Below are positions 30,182-37,980 of a stretch of DNA of 64,000 bases, piece by piece. The number at the start of each line of letters is the position of its first letter. Position 1 is the stretch's first letter. The notes beneath the pieces were generated by a model that was not told where the DNA came from, ran no database searches, and saw only the letters and a list, made by a program, of their open reading frames with translations. This DNA comes from Nocardia sp. BMG111209 (GTDB lineage: Bacteria > Actinomycetota > Actinomycetes > Mycobacteriales > Mycobacteriaceae), in NCBI RefSeq assembly GCF_000381925.1, contig NZ_KB907307.1, positions 4,774,001 to 4,838,000 of the forward strand. Direction: 5' to 3'. The position numbers and the translations under genes were made by a program.

Positions 30182-30826
30182 GTGTCCCGTACGCGAGTCC
30201 ACAACCTCTTCGTCTCCTCGGACGGGTATGCCGCCGGCGATCACGTGACGTTCGAAGCGCCGATCGGTGGGGCAGGAGCGCTGTTCGGCAAGTTCGACGG
30301 ACGCGTCATCCACGGCATTCACGGAATAGACGAACCGGTGACCGTGGACCGCGCCATGTTCAGCATGTGGGGCCAGGGTATCGGGGCGGAGATCATGGGT
30401 CGGCGCAAGTTCGGCCCGCAAGCGGGCGAATGGCCGGACGACGGCTGGACGGGATGGTGGGGAGACGCACCGCCCTTCCGCACCCCGGTCTTCGTTCTGA
30501 CCCATTACCCGCACGCAACTCTCGAGTTCGACAACGGCACCAGTTTCCACTTCGTGGACGCCTCACCCGAGGAGGCGCTTCGCTTGGCGCACGATGCGGC
30601 CGGCGGGTTGGACGTCCGGATCGGCGGCGGGCCGTCCACCGTGAGCGAGTTCCTCCAGGCCGATCTCATTGATTTTCTGCACGTGTCGATCATTCCGATC
30701 GTGCTCGGTGCCGGTGTTCGGATCTGGGATCACCTCACCGGCCTGGAAGAGCGATTCAGTGTCGAGTCCATCAGCACAGCAAGCGGTCTGACGCATCAGC
30801 TGTGGAACCGGAACCGCAGCGAGTGA
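30182..30826 (+). CDS. RibD C-terminal/dihydrofolate-reductase-like protein
   Basis: A 214-aa stand-alone RibD_C (DHFR-fold) protein, probably an NAD(P)H-dependent reductase of unknown substrate. It begins with a beta-strand H-N-L-F-V-S-S-D-G-Y as in this family. It has MGRRKFGP, where the nucleotide-binding Gly-Arg-x-x-F is usual, and the closing motif RIGGGPSTVSEFLQADLID followed by PIVLGAG. GTG at 30182 is preceded by GGGAG with 5-base spacing. The frame is open much further upstream through ychF, but that part is an overlap in another frame. Confidence 0.92.
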   Translation: MSRTRVHNLFVSSDGYAAGDHVTFEAPIGGAGALFGKFDGRVIHGIHGIDEPVTVDRAMFSMWGQGIGAEIMGRRKFGPQAGEWPDDGWTGWWGDAPPFRTPVFVLTHYPHATLEFDNGTSFHFVDASPEEALRLAHDAAGGLDVRIGGGPSTVSEFLQADLIDFLHVSIIPIVLGAGVRIWDHLTGLEERFSVESISTASGLTHQLWNRNRSE

Positions 30827-30884
30827 GAGCGCGGCGGTACCGGCTCATCGCCCCGTAGCAGCAAGGCAGATGATCGTGGATCAC

Positions 30885-31556
30885 CTACTGCCGCAACCGT
30901 TTCAACGGACGCGACTGCGCGGCCCGGTACAGGCGGCCACACCAGTGGAGGAGTGGGCCGGCGAGGATGCCGGAGAGGCGGGTGTAGGGCCAGATGGCGA
31001 TGAGGAGGGTGACGATCAGGCCGCGGAGTTGGTAGGGGACGGGGGCGGACTGCATGGCGGCGGGGTGCGGGTGCAGGGTGATCAGGGAGCGGAACCATTC
31101 GAAAAGTGTTCCGGCGGTGCGATATTCACCGAGGTAGGAGTCCGAGCCGAACTGGACCAGCAGGCCCGACAACAGGGCGAGGATCAGGACGGGGACGGTG
31201 AGGCGGTCGATCGGGGAGACCAGTGAGCGCTGGGTGCCCGCGATCATGTGCGGCACCGCGAGAAGTACCGCGCCGCTGATCGTCAGCGCCGAGCCGAGTA
31301 CCTCGAACACGATGACCGTCATGTGGGCGGCGCCGTAGGGCTGGGAGTGCAACGCCGGGAACGACACCACGAGAAGGCGGGTGACGATGACGATCAGGAT
31401 GCCGGACCGGAACAACGTGGCACCGGTTCCCTCGATCCGCGTGCCGGTTCCGCGCCGATCGGAACCGAAGCGGTCGTGTCGGAAGCGCCAGAAGTGGCCT
31501 GCCACGAACAGCGCAAATGCGCTGTAGGGCAGCACTACCCACAGGAAATACTTCAT
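30885..31556 (-). CDS. narI: Respiratory nitrate reductase gamma subunit, orphan NarI
   Basis: A 223-aa membrane cytochrome b subunit that normally passes electrons from quinol to NarGH. It starts with MKYFLWVVLPYSAFALFVAG and has about five hydrophobic segments, with His residues in the first (GHFWRFRHD) and in the fourth and fifth that could bind heme. ATG at 31556 has GGAGAG 6 bases upstream. No narG, narH or narJ lies anywhere in the window, so it is either a displaced partner of a complex encoded elsewhere or a gamma subunit for another enzyme. A CRP/FNR-like dyad lies 52 bp upstream. Confidence 0.87.
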   Translation of the reverse strand: MKYFLWVVLPYSAFALFVAGHFWRFRHDRFGSDRRGTGTRIEGTGATLFRSGILIVIVTRLLVVSFPALHSQPYGAAHMTVIVFEVLGSALTISGAVLLAVPHMIAGTQRSLVSPIDRLTVPVLILALLSGLLVQFGSDSYLGEYRTAGTLFEWFRSLITLHPHPAAMQSAPVPYQLRGLIVTLLIAIWPYTRLSGILAGPLLHWCGRLYRAAQSRPLKRLRQ

Positions 31557-31607
31557 GGGGTTCTCTCCGTGTGCGGATGACGATTCACAGACTTGCAGAC
31601 CGAGTGC

Positions 31608-31625
31608 TGATTGACAAGACAATCA
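31608..31625. promoter_or_regulatory. CRP/FNR-type dyad upstream of narI
   Basis: TGATTG-ACAAGA-CAATCA is a perfect inverted repeat with 6-base arms and a 6-base spacer, the geometry of CRP/FNR-family sites. It ends 52 bp before the narI start. The arms differ from the classic TGTGA and TTGAT half-sites. Confidence 0.45.
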
Positions 31626-31654
31626 CGGAGGTTGCTCGGATATAGCTTTGCTCG

Positions 31655-32506
31655 TTACCGACCAGCCAGTCCGGACTGTGCGATGCCACGGACGAAGGTC
31701 TTCTGCGCCATCGCGTAGACCAGCAGCAACGGGGCCAGAGCGAGGAGGGCCGCGGCCATCAGCAGTGACCAATCCGTGTGGTATTGGCCCTGTAGTTGCA
31801 CGAGTCCCAGGGTCGCGGTGGCGATCTCGGTGCGCTGGATCATCACCAGCGGCCACAGGAAATCGTTCCAGACCGTGATCCAGGTGAGCACCGCCAGCAC
31901 CGTGACCGCCGAACGGGCGTGCGGCAGAAGAACTCTCCAATATATCTGCCAGGTCGTGCAGCCGTCCAGAATGGCGGCCTCCTCCAATTCCGCTGGAAGT
32001 GTGCGGAAGAACTGCCGCATCAGATAGGTACCGAAGGCGGAGCCGAACAGACCGGGCACAATCATCGCCCACGGCGTATCCACCCAGCCGAGGCTGCGCA
32101 TCAACACGAACTGCGGGATGACCGTGACCGTCAGGGGCACCATCAGGGTCGCCAGGTAGGCCACGAACAGCGCCTCGCGACCGGGAAAACGCAAGCGGGC
32201 GAAGGCATATCCGGCCAGCGAGCAGAACAGCACCTGCCCGGCGGTGACGCAGGCCGCGTAACCGGCGGTGTTGAGCAGCATGCGACCCAGCGGCAGCACG
32301 CCGAAGACCCGGCCGTAGTTGGACCACTGCGGACGGTCCGGAATCGGATTCGGATCGCTCACCGCGCCTTCGCTTTTCAGCGAGGCCGCCAGTGCCCAGA
32401 GCAGGGGCGCGACGGCGCACCAGCCGATCACCACGAGCGCCGCGTACGCCAGCGCGCCGTGCCACAGGCGCCGGATCAGCTCCCGGCGCGCCCGGACCGC
32501 GATCAC
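31655..32506 (-). CDS. Carbohydrate ABC transporter permease (MalG-like)
   Basis: A 283-aa inner-membrane permease with six membrane segments. The ATPase-coupling EAA loop is visible as ELEEAAILDGCTTWQIYW, and the protein ends with the typical K-x-F-V-R-G. It forms a heterodimer with the upstream MalF-like permease. GTG at 32506 shares GTGA with the upstream stop, which sets the start. It is the last gene of a three-gene importer; the ATPase is not encoded here and is probably a shared MsiK-type protein. Confidence 0.93.
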   Translation of the reverse strand: MIAVRARRELIRRLWHGALAYAALVVIGWCAVAPLLWALAASLKSEGAVSDPNPIPDRPQWSNYGRVFGVLPLGRMLLNTAGYAACVTAGQVLFCSLAGYAFARLRFPGREALFVAYLATLMVPLTVTVIPQFVLMRSLGWVDTPWAMIVPGLFGSAFGTYLMRQFFRTLPAELEEAAILDGCTTWQIYWRVLLPHARSAVTVLAVLTWITVWNDFLWPLVMIQRTEIATATLGLVQLQGQYHTDWSLLMAAALLALAPLLLVYAMAQKTFVRGIAQSGLAGR

Positions 32507-33612
32507 CCGAGGTCCTCGTCCCGGCGCGCCAGCCACAGCTGGAACAGGGTGAGCGCCAGCAGCAGCGCGAACATCACCCAGGCCAGTGCGGCCGCGTAAC
32601 CGATCTCGTAGAAGCCGAAGGCGTTCTGGAACAACATGATCCCGAGCACATAGGTACCCGTCTCGGGGCCGCCGTTGCCGTCGGTGAGGGCGTAGGCCTG
32701 GTCGAAGGCCTGCACCGAATTGATCACCGTGATCACCAGGACGAACGACAGCGCCCCGCGGATCAGCGGCACGGTGACGGAGCGGAACCGCCGCCAGCGG
32801 CCGGCGCCATCGATCCGGGCGGCCTCGTACAGGTTCGCCGGAATACCCTGCATGGCGGCGAGCAGGACCACGGTGGCGAACGGCACGCTCCGCCAGACGG
32901 TGACGATACTCAGCGCGACCATGGCGGCGCTCGGATCACTCAGCCAGGCAACGGGTTTCAGCCCGAACAGCCGCAGCAGCAGGTTGACCGCACCGGCGTC
33001 GGTGGCGAACAGGAATCGCCACACCACCGCCATCGCCACGGTGGAGGCGACCAGCGGCAGGAATGCCAAGGTCCGGAACAGGCCGATGCCCGGCAACCGG
33101 CGGTTGAGCGCCGCGGCGGTCAGCAGACTGATCACCACCGTCGGCAGCAGGGTGAGGACGGTGAATTCCCCGGTGTTGCGCAGCGCCACATAGAACAACG
33201 GGTCGCCGAACAGCTGCCGATAATTGCCGAGCCCCGCGAATCGCATGGGCCGGAACAGATCCCACGAATGGAAGCTGAGATACAGCGAGAACCCGAGCGG
33301 GAACACCAGGAATATCAGCACGGAGGCCAGATTCGGGGCGACGAACAGCATTCCGGCCCGTGCCCGGTGCCGACGCAGCGCGGAAGAGGGACGGCGACCG
33401 GTCCGGTCGCCCGCCGCACCCACCGGCCCGCATCGGCCGGCGCACCCGGCGAGACTTCCCTCGGCGCAGACGCATTCGGTGCGCTCGGGTGCCGTGTCCA
33501 CCGGCCCGCTCACCGCAGCCCGGTCGGCGCCCCGGGCCGGTGGCGGAACAGCCACGAATTCGGCGGCGTGGCTGCGAATGTCGATCGGGTCGCGCCGGAC
33601 GGGGCCGCTCAT
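32503..33612 (-). CDS. Carbohydrate ABC transporter permease (MalF-like)
   Basis: A 369-aa permease. The first 80 residues are an unusually long Ala/Arg/Pro-rich cytoplasmic extension containing a Cys-rich patch (CVCAEGSLAGCAGRC), not typical of MalF-like proteins. Six membrane segments follow, with the EAA loop as LYEAARIDGAGRWRRF. It begins at ATG 33612, which overlaps the upstream binding-protein stop by 4 bp. A start near an in-frame ATG at the first helix (MLFVAPNLAS) would remove the odd extension, but the 4-bp overlap favours 33612. Confidence 0.9.
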   Translation of the reverse strand: MSGPVRRDPIDIRSHAAEFVAVPPPARGADRAAVSGPVDTAPERTECVCAEGSLAGCAGRCGPVGAAGDRTGRRPSSALRRHRARAGMLFVAPNLASVLIFLVFPLGFSLYLSFHSWDLFRPMRFAGLGNYRQLFGDPLFYVALRNTGEFTVLTLLPTVVISLLTAAALNRRLPGIGLFRTLAFLPLVASTVAMAVVWRFLFATDAGAVNLLLRLFGLKPVAWLSDPSAAMVALSIVTVWRSVPFATVVLLAAMQGIPANLYEAARIDGAGRWRRFRSVTVPLIRGALSFVLVITVINSVQAFDQAYALTDGNGGPETGTYVLGIMLFQNAFGFYEIGYAAALAWVMFALLLALTLFQLWLARRDEDLG

Positions 33613-34925
33613 GAGCGCGCTCCCAGCAGGGTGTCGATATCGGGCGCCGCGGCCGCCAGCGAGTCCGCGCTCGCCGCACCGCGCAACACCCGGTTGCAGT
33701 GCCGGGCCAGCAGCGCGTCCACCTTCCCCCACACCGGGGTGACCGCCAGCGGGCGGGAATGATCCGGCCCGTCGGTGAACACCGCCAGATTGCCGATCCG
33801 CCGGTGCGCCGCCGCGAAACCGGCCGAGCCCATGGCGGATCGGAGTACCGGTACGAACAGCCCGGATTCGGCGACGAGCGCCTGACCCTCCGGTCCGGTC
33901 GCGAATTTCACGAATTCCCAGGCAGTTTCGCGGTGCGGACTGTCCGCGGCGATGGCCAGGCCGGTGCAGCCGACGTCGGTGACCGCGGCGGGTCCGCCGT
34001 GCGGGCCGACCGGGAGCACGGTGACGTCGAAGTCGAGATCGTCGCGTCCGGCGAATTCCGAAAACAGCCAGTGCCCGCCCAGCAGCATGGCCGCGCGGCC
34101 GCGGGCGAACAGGTCCGGCGCGGCCATCGCCTGCCGGTCCGCGACGCTCGGCGCCACCCCGTGCCGCACCGCGAGATCGGCGTAGAACTGCATACCCGCC
34201 GCGAAGCGGGGATCACCCAGGTTCACCCGCTCCGGCCGTACCGCGGGGCTGAACCACGTTGCGCCGTTGTTCATTCCGAAGCAGGCGGCGGAGTAGTAGG
34301 GCACCCAGCCGTCCGCGAAACCCCAGTGCCGGATCCGGCCGTCGTGGTCGCGGCGCGTGGTGGCCTGTGCGGCAGCGAGGAATTCGTCGTAGGTCCAGGC
34401 GTCGGCCCAGCGGCCCGGCGGCCGGATTCCGGCCTCGGCGAACAGCTTCCGGTTGTAGTAGAGGAACACTCCCGACCACTGCTCCGGCAGCGCGTACTGC
34501 CCGCCGCCGTAGCCGAACGTGTCGTAGAGCGTCGAATACGACTCCGCGCGAAGCTGTTCCGCGTATTCCGGTTCGCGGTCCAGCAGCGTGCGCAGATCCA
34601 GCAGCACGCCGCGCTCGGCCAGGCCCGCGTACAGCAGCTCCCACGCCATCAGGACGTCCGGGCACCGGCCACCGGCACAGTAGGTCAGCATCTGCTGCAT
34701 CGGGTCGGGGCCGGACATGATGATGCGGAGGCGAATTCCGGGATGCCGCGCGGCGAAGGCGTCGATGATCCGCAGGCGAGCCCGCGCCTCCTCCGGCCGG
34801 GCCTGGAAGAAGAAGGTGACCGCGTCGTCGGCCCCACCACCGCAGGCCGTCCCGAAAGTGGCGACGGCGGGTGCGGCGAGGGCCGACCGGAGCAGCGTGC
34901 GGCGGGGCAGTCGCGACGCCAACAC
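33609..34925 (-). CDS. ABC transporter sugar-binding lipoprotein
   Basis: A 438-aa extracytoplasmic solute-binding protein of the sugar (SBP_bac_1) type. The signal sequence is twin-arginine-like (RLPRRTLLRSALAA) and ends in a lipobox, FGTAC, so it is probably a Tat-exported lipoprotein. The mature part has the family pattern PDVLMAWELLYAGLAERG, GVFLYYNRKLFAEAG and, near the end, AWEFVKFATGPEGQ. GTG at 34925 or TTG at 34922 is the start; GGAAGGAG lies just before both and TTG has the better spacing. It leads the three-gene importer, whose substrate is probably a disaccharide or sugar phosphate. Confidence 0.9.
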   Translation of the reverse strand: MLASRLPRRTLLRSALAAPAVATFGTACGGGADDAVTFFFQARPEEARARLRIIDAFAARHPGIRLRIIMSGPDPMQQMLTYCAGGRCPDVLMAWELLYAGLAERGVLLDLRTLLDREPEYAEQLRAESYSTLYDTFGYGGGQYALPEQWSGVFLYYNRKLFAEAGIRPPGRWADAWTYDEFLAAAQATTRRDHDGRIRHWGFADGWVPYYSAACFGMNNGATWFSPAVRPERVNLGDPRFAAGMQFYADLAVRHGVAPSVADRQAMAAPDLFARGRAAMLLGGHWLFSEFAGRDDLDFDVTVLPVGPHGGPAAVTDVGCTGLAIAADSPHRETAWEFVKFATGPEGQALVAESGLFVPVLRSAMGSAGFAAAHRRIGNLAVFTDGPDHSRPLAVTPVWGKVDALLARHCNRVLRGAASADSLAAAAPDIDTLLGARS

Positions 34926-35279
34926 ATCTCCTTCCGCCGGAAAACCTGAGGCACGGGACAGGACGAGCGCGAACGCGGCGGAGCGGCGACACCATCGGCC
35001 CGGCCGCGGAACAGGTCCGGAGCTTACGGACCGCGCACACACCGCACCCGCCGACACGCGGGCCTGTCCGGCGTGCCCGAATTCGCGTGCCCGGCAGAGG
35101 TCGAGCGGCCGGCCCGAACGTGTCGATCAGCGGGTTCCGGCCAGCTCGCTCGGGTAGGCAACCCCTACCGGAGGGCAATGTTCAGACTTGCTTAAGTCGG
35201 ACCAATGGGTTTTCGCGCTCGGTTACGGTGTGACCGATTTCCGCAGGACCACGCACGACCACCAGGAGAGTTGCTCGCC
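34926..35279. promoter_or_regulatory. Divergent promoter region of the sugar importer and cstA
   Basis: 354 bp without a gene. Two dyads lie on the cstA side: GGTAGG-CAACC-CCTACC at 35153-35169 and GACTT-GCTT-AAGTC at 35185-35198. The first vaguely resembles an iron-box pattern, but only partly. No convincing -10/-35 pair was found. Confidence 0.4.
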
Positions 35280-37607
35280 ATGGCGACCATCGAATACCTC
35301 CGGACAGACCCCGACCTACCCCCCGTGGGGGTCGTGGATCGTTCCCCGCTGTCCCCGGCGAAGAAGGGCATCTTCCTCGTCGTCGCGATTCTCGGCGCCG
35401 CCGCCTGGGCCGTACTCGCGATCGCCCGCGGCGAGAACGTCAACGCCGTCTGGATCGTGCTGGCCGCGGTCTGCACCTACATCGTCGCGTACCAGTTCTA
35501 TGCCCGGCTGATCGAATGGAAGATCACCAAGCCGGACGACCGGACCGCCACTCCGGCCGAGGAATTGGAGAACGGCAAGGACTACATGCCGATGGACCGG
35601 CGGGTCCTGTTCGGTCACCATTTCGCGGCCATCGCCGGCGCCGGACCGCTGGTCGGGCCCGTCCTCGCCGCCCAGATGGGATATCTGCCGGGCACGATCT
35701 GGATCGTCGTCGGCGTGGTCCTGGCCGGCGCGGTACAGGACTACATGGTGTTGTGGGCCTCGGTGAAACGCCGCGGCCGCTCCCTCGGGCAGATGGCCCG
35801 CGACGAGCTGGGTGTGGTCGGCGGCATCGCGGCCCTGATCGCGGTACTGGTCATCATGGTGATCCTGCTGGCGGTGCTCGGCATCGTCGTGGTGCAGGCG
35901 CTGGCGGCCACCACCGGCCCGGACGGCAAGTTGCACGGCGGCAGCCCGTGGGGTGTCTTCTCGATCGCGATGACCATCCCGCTGGCCATCCTGATGGGTC
36001 TCTATCTGCGCTTCGTCCGGCCGGGCAAGGTCGGGGAGATCTCGATCGCCGGCTTCGTACTGTTGCTGCTGATCATCATCTCCGGCCGCTGGGTCGGCGA
36101 TTCCGGTTGGGGCCGTGACCTTTTCACCATGTCCGGCACCACCATCTCCTGGATCCTCATCGTCTACGGCTTCATCGCCTCGGTGCTCCCGGTGTGGCTG
36201 CTGCTGGCGCCGCGCGACTATCTGTCGACCTTCATGAAGATCGGCACCATCGTGCTGCTCGCGGTCAGCGTCGTCGTCACCGCGCCGGTGCTGCACGCGC
36301 CCGCGATCTCCCAGTTCGCCGGCAATTCCAACGGTCCGGCCTTCGCGGGCAGTCTGTTCCCGTTCCTGTTCATCACGATCGCCTGTGGTGCGCTGTCCGG
36401 ATTCCACTCGCTGGTCTCCTCGGGTACCACGCCGAAGCTGCTCCAGAAGCAGTCGCAGGCGCGCATGATCGGCTACGGCGGCATGCTGATGGAATCCTTC
36501 GTCGCGGTCATGGCGATCATCGCCGCCTCGATCCTGGACCAGCACCTCTACTTCGCGATCAACAGCGGCGGCCTCACCACCGCGCAGGCCGCGGCGGACA
36601 AGGTGAATGCCCTGGGCCTGGGCGGCAATCCGATCAGCGCGGCCCAGCTCGACCAGGCCGCCAAGGATGTCGGCGAGACGGCCATCTACTCGCGCACCGG
36701 CGGCGCACCCACCCTCGCGGTCGGCATGTCGGAGGTCATGCAGCGATTGATCGGCGGATCCGGGCTCAAGTCGTTCTGGTACCACTTCGCGATCATGTTC
36801 GAGGCGCTGTTCATCCTCACCACCATCGACGCCGGCACCCGGGTGGCCCGATTCATGTTGTCGGACACGCTGGGCAACCTCGGCGGCCCGCTGCGCCGCT
36901 TCAAGGATCCGTCGTGGCGGCCGGGCGCCTGGCTGTGCGCGGCGATCGTGGTCGCGGGCTGGGGTTCGGTGCTGCTGATGGGTGTCACCGATCCGCTGGG
37001 CGGTATCTACACGCTGTATCCGCTGTTCGGCATCTCCAACCAGCTGCTGGCCGCGGTCGCGCTGACCGTCGTCCTCGTGATCGTGGTGAAGAAGGGCCTG
37101 GTGAAATGGGCGTGGATCCCGGCGCTGCCACTGGCGTGGGATCTGATCGTCACGATGACGGCGTCCTGGCAGAAGATCTTCTCGCACGATCCGAAGCTGG
37201 GCTACTGGAAACTGCACTCGGACACCATCGCCAAGCGTGACGCGTTCCTCGCCGCACGCGACGCGCATCAACTTCCCAAGGGCGTCACCAGTTTCCCGGC
37301 CCTGGACAAGCAGATCTCCGATTTCGGCAAGATCATTCGCAACACCTATATCCAGGGCACCCTGTCGATCGTCTTCGCGGTGCTGGTGTTGCTGGTCGCG
37401 GTGGTCGGCGTGATCGTCTGCGTCCGGGCCCTGCGCCAGGGCGGCGGACCCACCACCGAGACACCGGAGGTGCCGTCGAAGATCTTCGGTCCCACCGGAT
37501 TCGCCACCACCGAGACCGAGAAGGAAGTGCAACAGGAATGGGACGAGCTGGCGCGGGCCGGCAAGGTCCGGATTCCGGGGGCGGCACACGCCCTGGCCGT
37601 GGATTGA
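35280..37607 (+). CDS. cstA: Carbon starvation protein CstA (pyruvate/peptide transporter family)
   Basis: A 775-aa polytopic membrane protein with about 16-18 hydrophobic segments. CstA-family proteins are induced on carbon starvation; E. coli relatives import pyruvate or peptides. Typical features are FGHHFAAIAGAGPLVGPVLA near residue 105, GPEGG-like loops replaced here by SSGTTPKLLQKQSQ, and FEALFILTTIDAGTRVARF. ATG at 35280 has AGGAGAG 9 bases before it; the frame is open 25 codons upstream without support. It forms a pair with the small YbdD-like gene 5 bp downstream. Confidence 0.95.
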   Translation: MATIEYLRTDPDLPPVGVVDRSPLSPAKKGIFLVVAILGAAAWAVLAIARGENVNAVWIVLAAVCTYIVAYQFYARLIEWKITKPDDRTATPAEELENGKDYMPMDRRVLFGHHFAAIAGAGPLVGPVLAAQMGYLPGTIWIVVGVVLAGAVQDYMVLWASVKRRGRSLGQMARDELGVVGGIAALIAVLVIMVILLAVLGIVVVQALAATTGPDGKLHGGSPWGVFSIAMTIPLAILMGLYLRFVRPGKVGEISIAGFVLLLLIIISGRWVGDSGWGRDLFTMSGTTISWILIVYGFIASVLPVWLLLAPRDYLSTFMKIGTIVLLAVSVVVTAPVLHAPAISQFAGNSNGPAFAGSLFPFLFITIACGALSGFHSLVSSGTTPKLLQKQSQARMIGYGGMLMESFVAVMAIIAASILDQHLYFAINSGGLTTAQAAADKVNALGLGGNPISAAQLDQAAKDVGETAIYSRTGGAPTLAVGMSEVMQRLIGGSGLKSFWYHFAIMFEALFILTTIDAGTRVARFMLSDTLGNLGGPLRRFKDPSWRPGAWLCAAIVVAGWGSVLLMGVTDPLGGIYTLYPLFGISNQLLAAVALTVVLVIVVKKGLVKWAWIPALPLAWDLIVTMTASWQKIFSHDPKLGYWKLHSDTIAKRDAFLAARDAHQLPKGVTSFPALDKQISDFGKIIRNTYIQGTLSIVFAVLVLLVAVVGVIVCVRALRQGGGPTTETPEVPSKIFGPTGFATTETEKEVQQEWDELARAGKVRIPGAAHALAVD

Positions 37608-37612
37608 CTCCC

Positions 37613-37846
37613 GTGCCGACGAACGCCGCGCGGTCCGATGCGCTCGGCGGTCCCCTCCGGACCGTCGTGCGCGCGGGCCGCGCGCTCGCGTCGTACCTCA
37701 ACGCGGTCCTGGGCGGCCAGGATTATGCCCGATACGTCGAGCATCTCCGGCGCAACCATCCAGAATGTCCGATACCCACCGAACGCGAATACTGGCGCGA
37801 GCGTCATGACGCGGCAGATCGCAATCCGGTCAACCGCTGCTGCTGA
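37613..37846 (+). CDS. YbdD/YjiX-family small protein (DUF466)
   Basis: A 77-aa partner of CstA. The family pattern is clear: YLNAVLGGQDYARYVEHLRR followed by H-P-E-C-P-I-P-T-E-R-E-Y-W and the C-terminal Arg-Cys-Cys. Such proteins almost always follow cstA and are probably needed for the transporter, though the mechanism is unknown. GTG at 37613 is 5 bp after the cstA stop. The ORF is open further upstream, but that lies inside cstA. Confidence 0.92.
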   Translation: MPTNAARSDALGGPLRTVVRAGRALASYLNAVLGGQDYARYVEHLRRNHPECPIPTEREYWRERHDAADRNPVNRCC

Positions 37847-37886
37847 TCCCACCGAGCTCTCCGGCGCGGTAATCAGCACACAAATA

Positions 37887-37903
37887 GCTATCTGATTGAT
37901 AGC
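37887..37903. promoter_or_regulatory. Hairpin in an AT-rich intergenic region
   Basis: GCTATC-TGATT-GATAGC is a perfect 6-bp stem with a 5-base loop followed by AAAAA. The surrounding 37861-37930 is much richer in A and T than the rest of the window. It could be a terminator for cstA, or an operator for the repair gene starting at 37981. Confidence 0.45.
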
Positions 37904-37980
37904 AAAAACGAATGATATTCGAACGATAGGACCCGGGACAGATGACTGAATACCGCTAGCGCTCGGGCGCTGAGACTGAC

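Noticed and set aside
29021..30826. Long plus-strand ORF of 601 aa before the reductase-like gene
   Set aside because: Only the last 214 codons look like protein; the rest is another frame of ychF. GTG at 30182 has its own ribosome site.
35153..35169. Iron-box (IdeR/DmdR) site upstream of cstA
   Set aside because: The GGTAGG/CCTACC dyad matches the iron-box consensus only in part, and cstA is not a usual iron-regulated gene.
35316..37589. Minus-strand ORF of 757 aa opposite cstA
   Set aside because: It is Arg/Asp/His/Gln-rich shadow sequence caused by high GC at third codon positions; the plus frame has a complete CstA with membrane helices.
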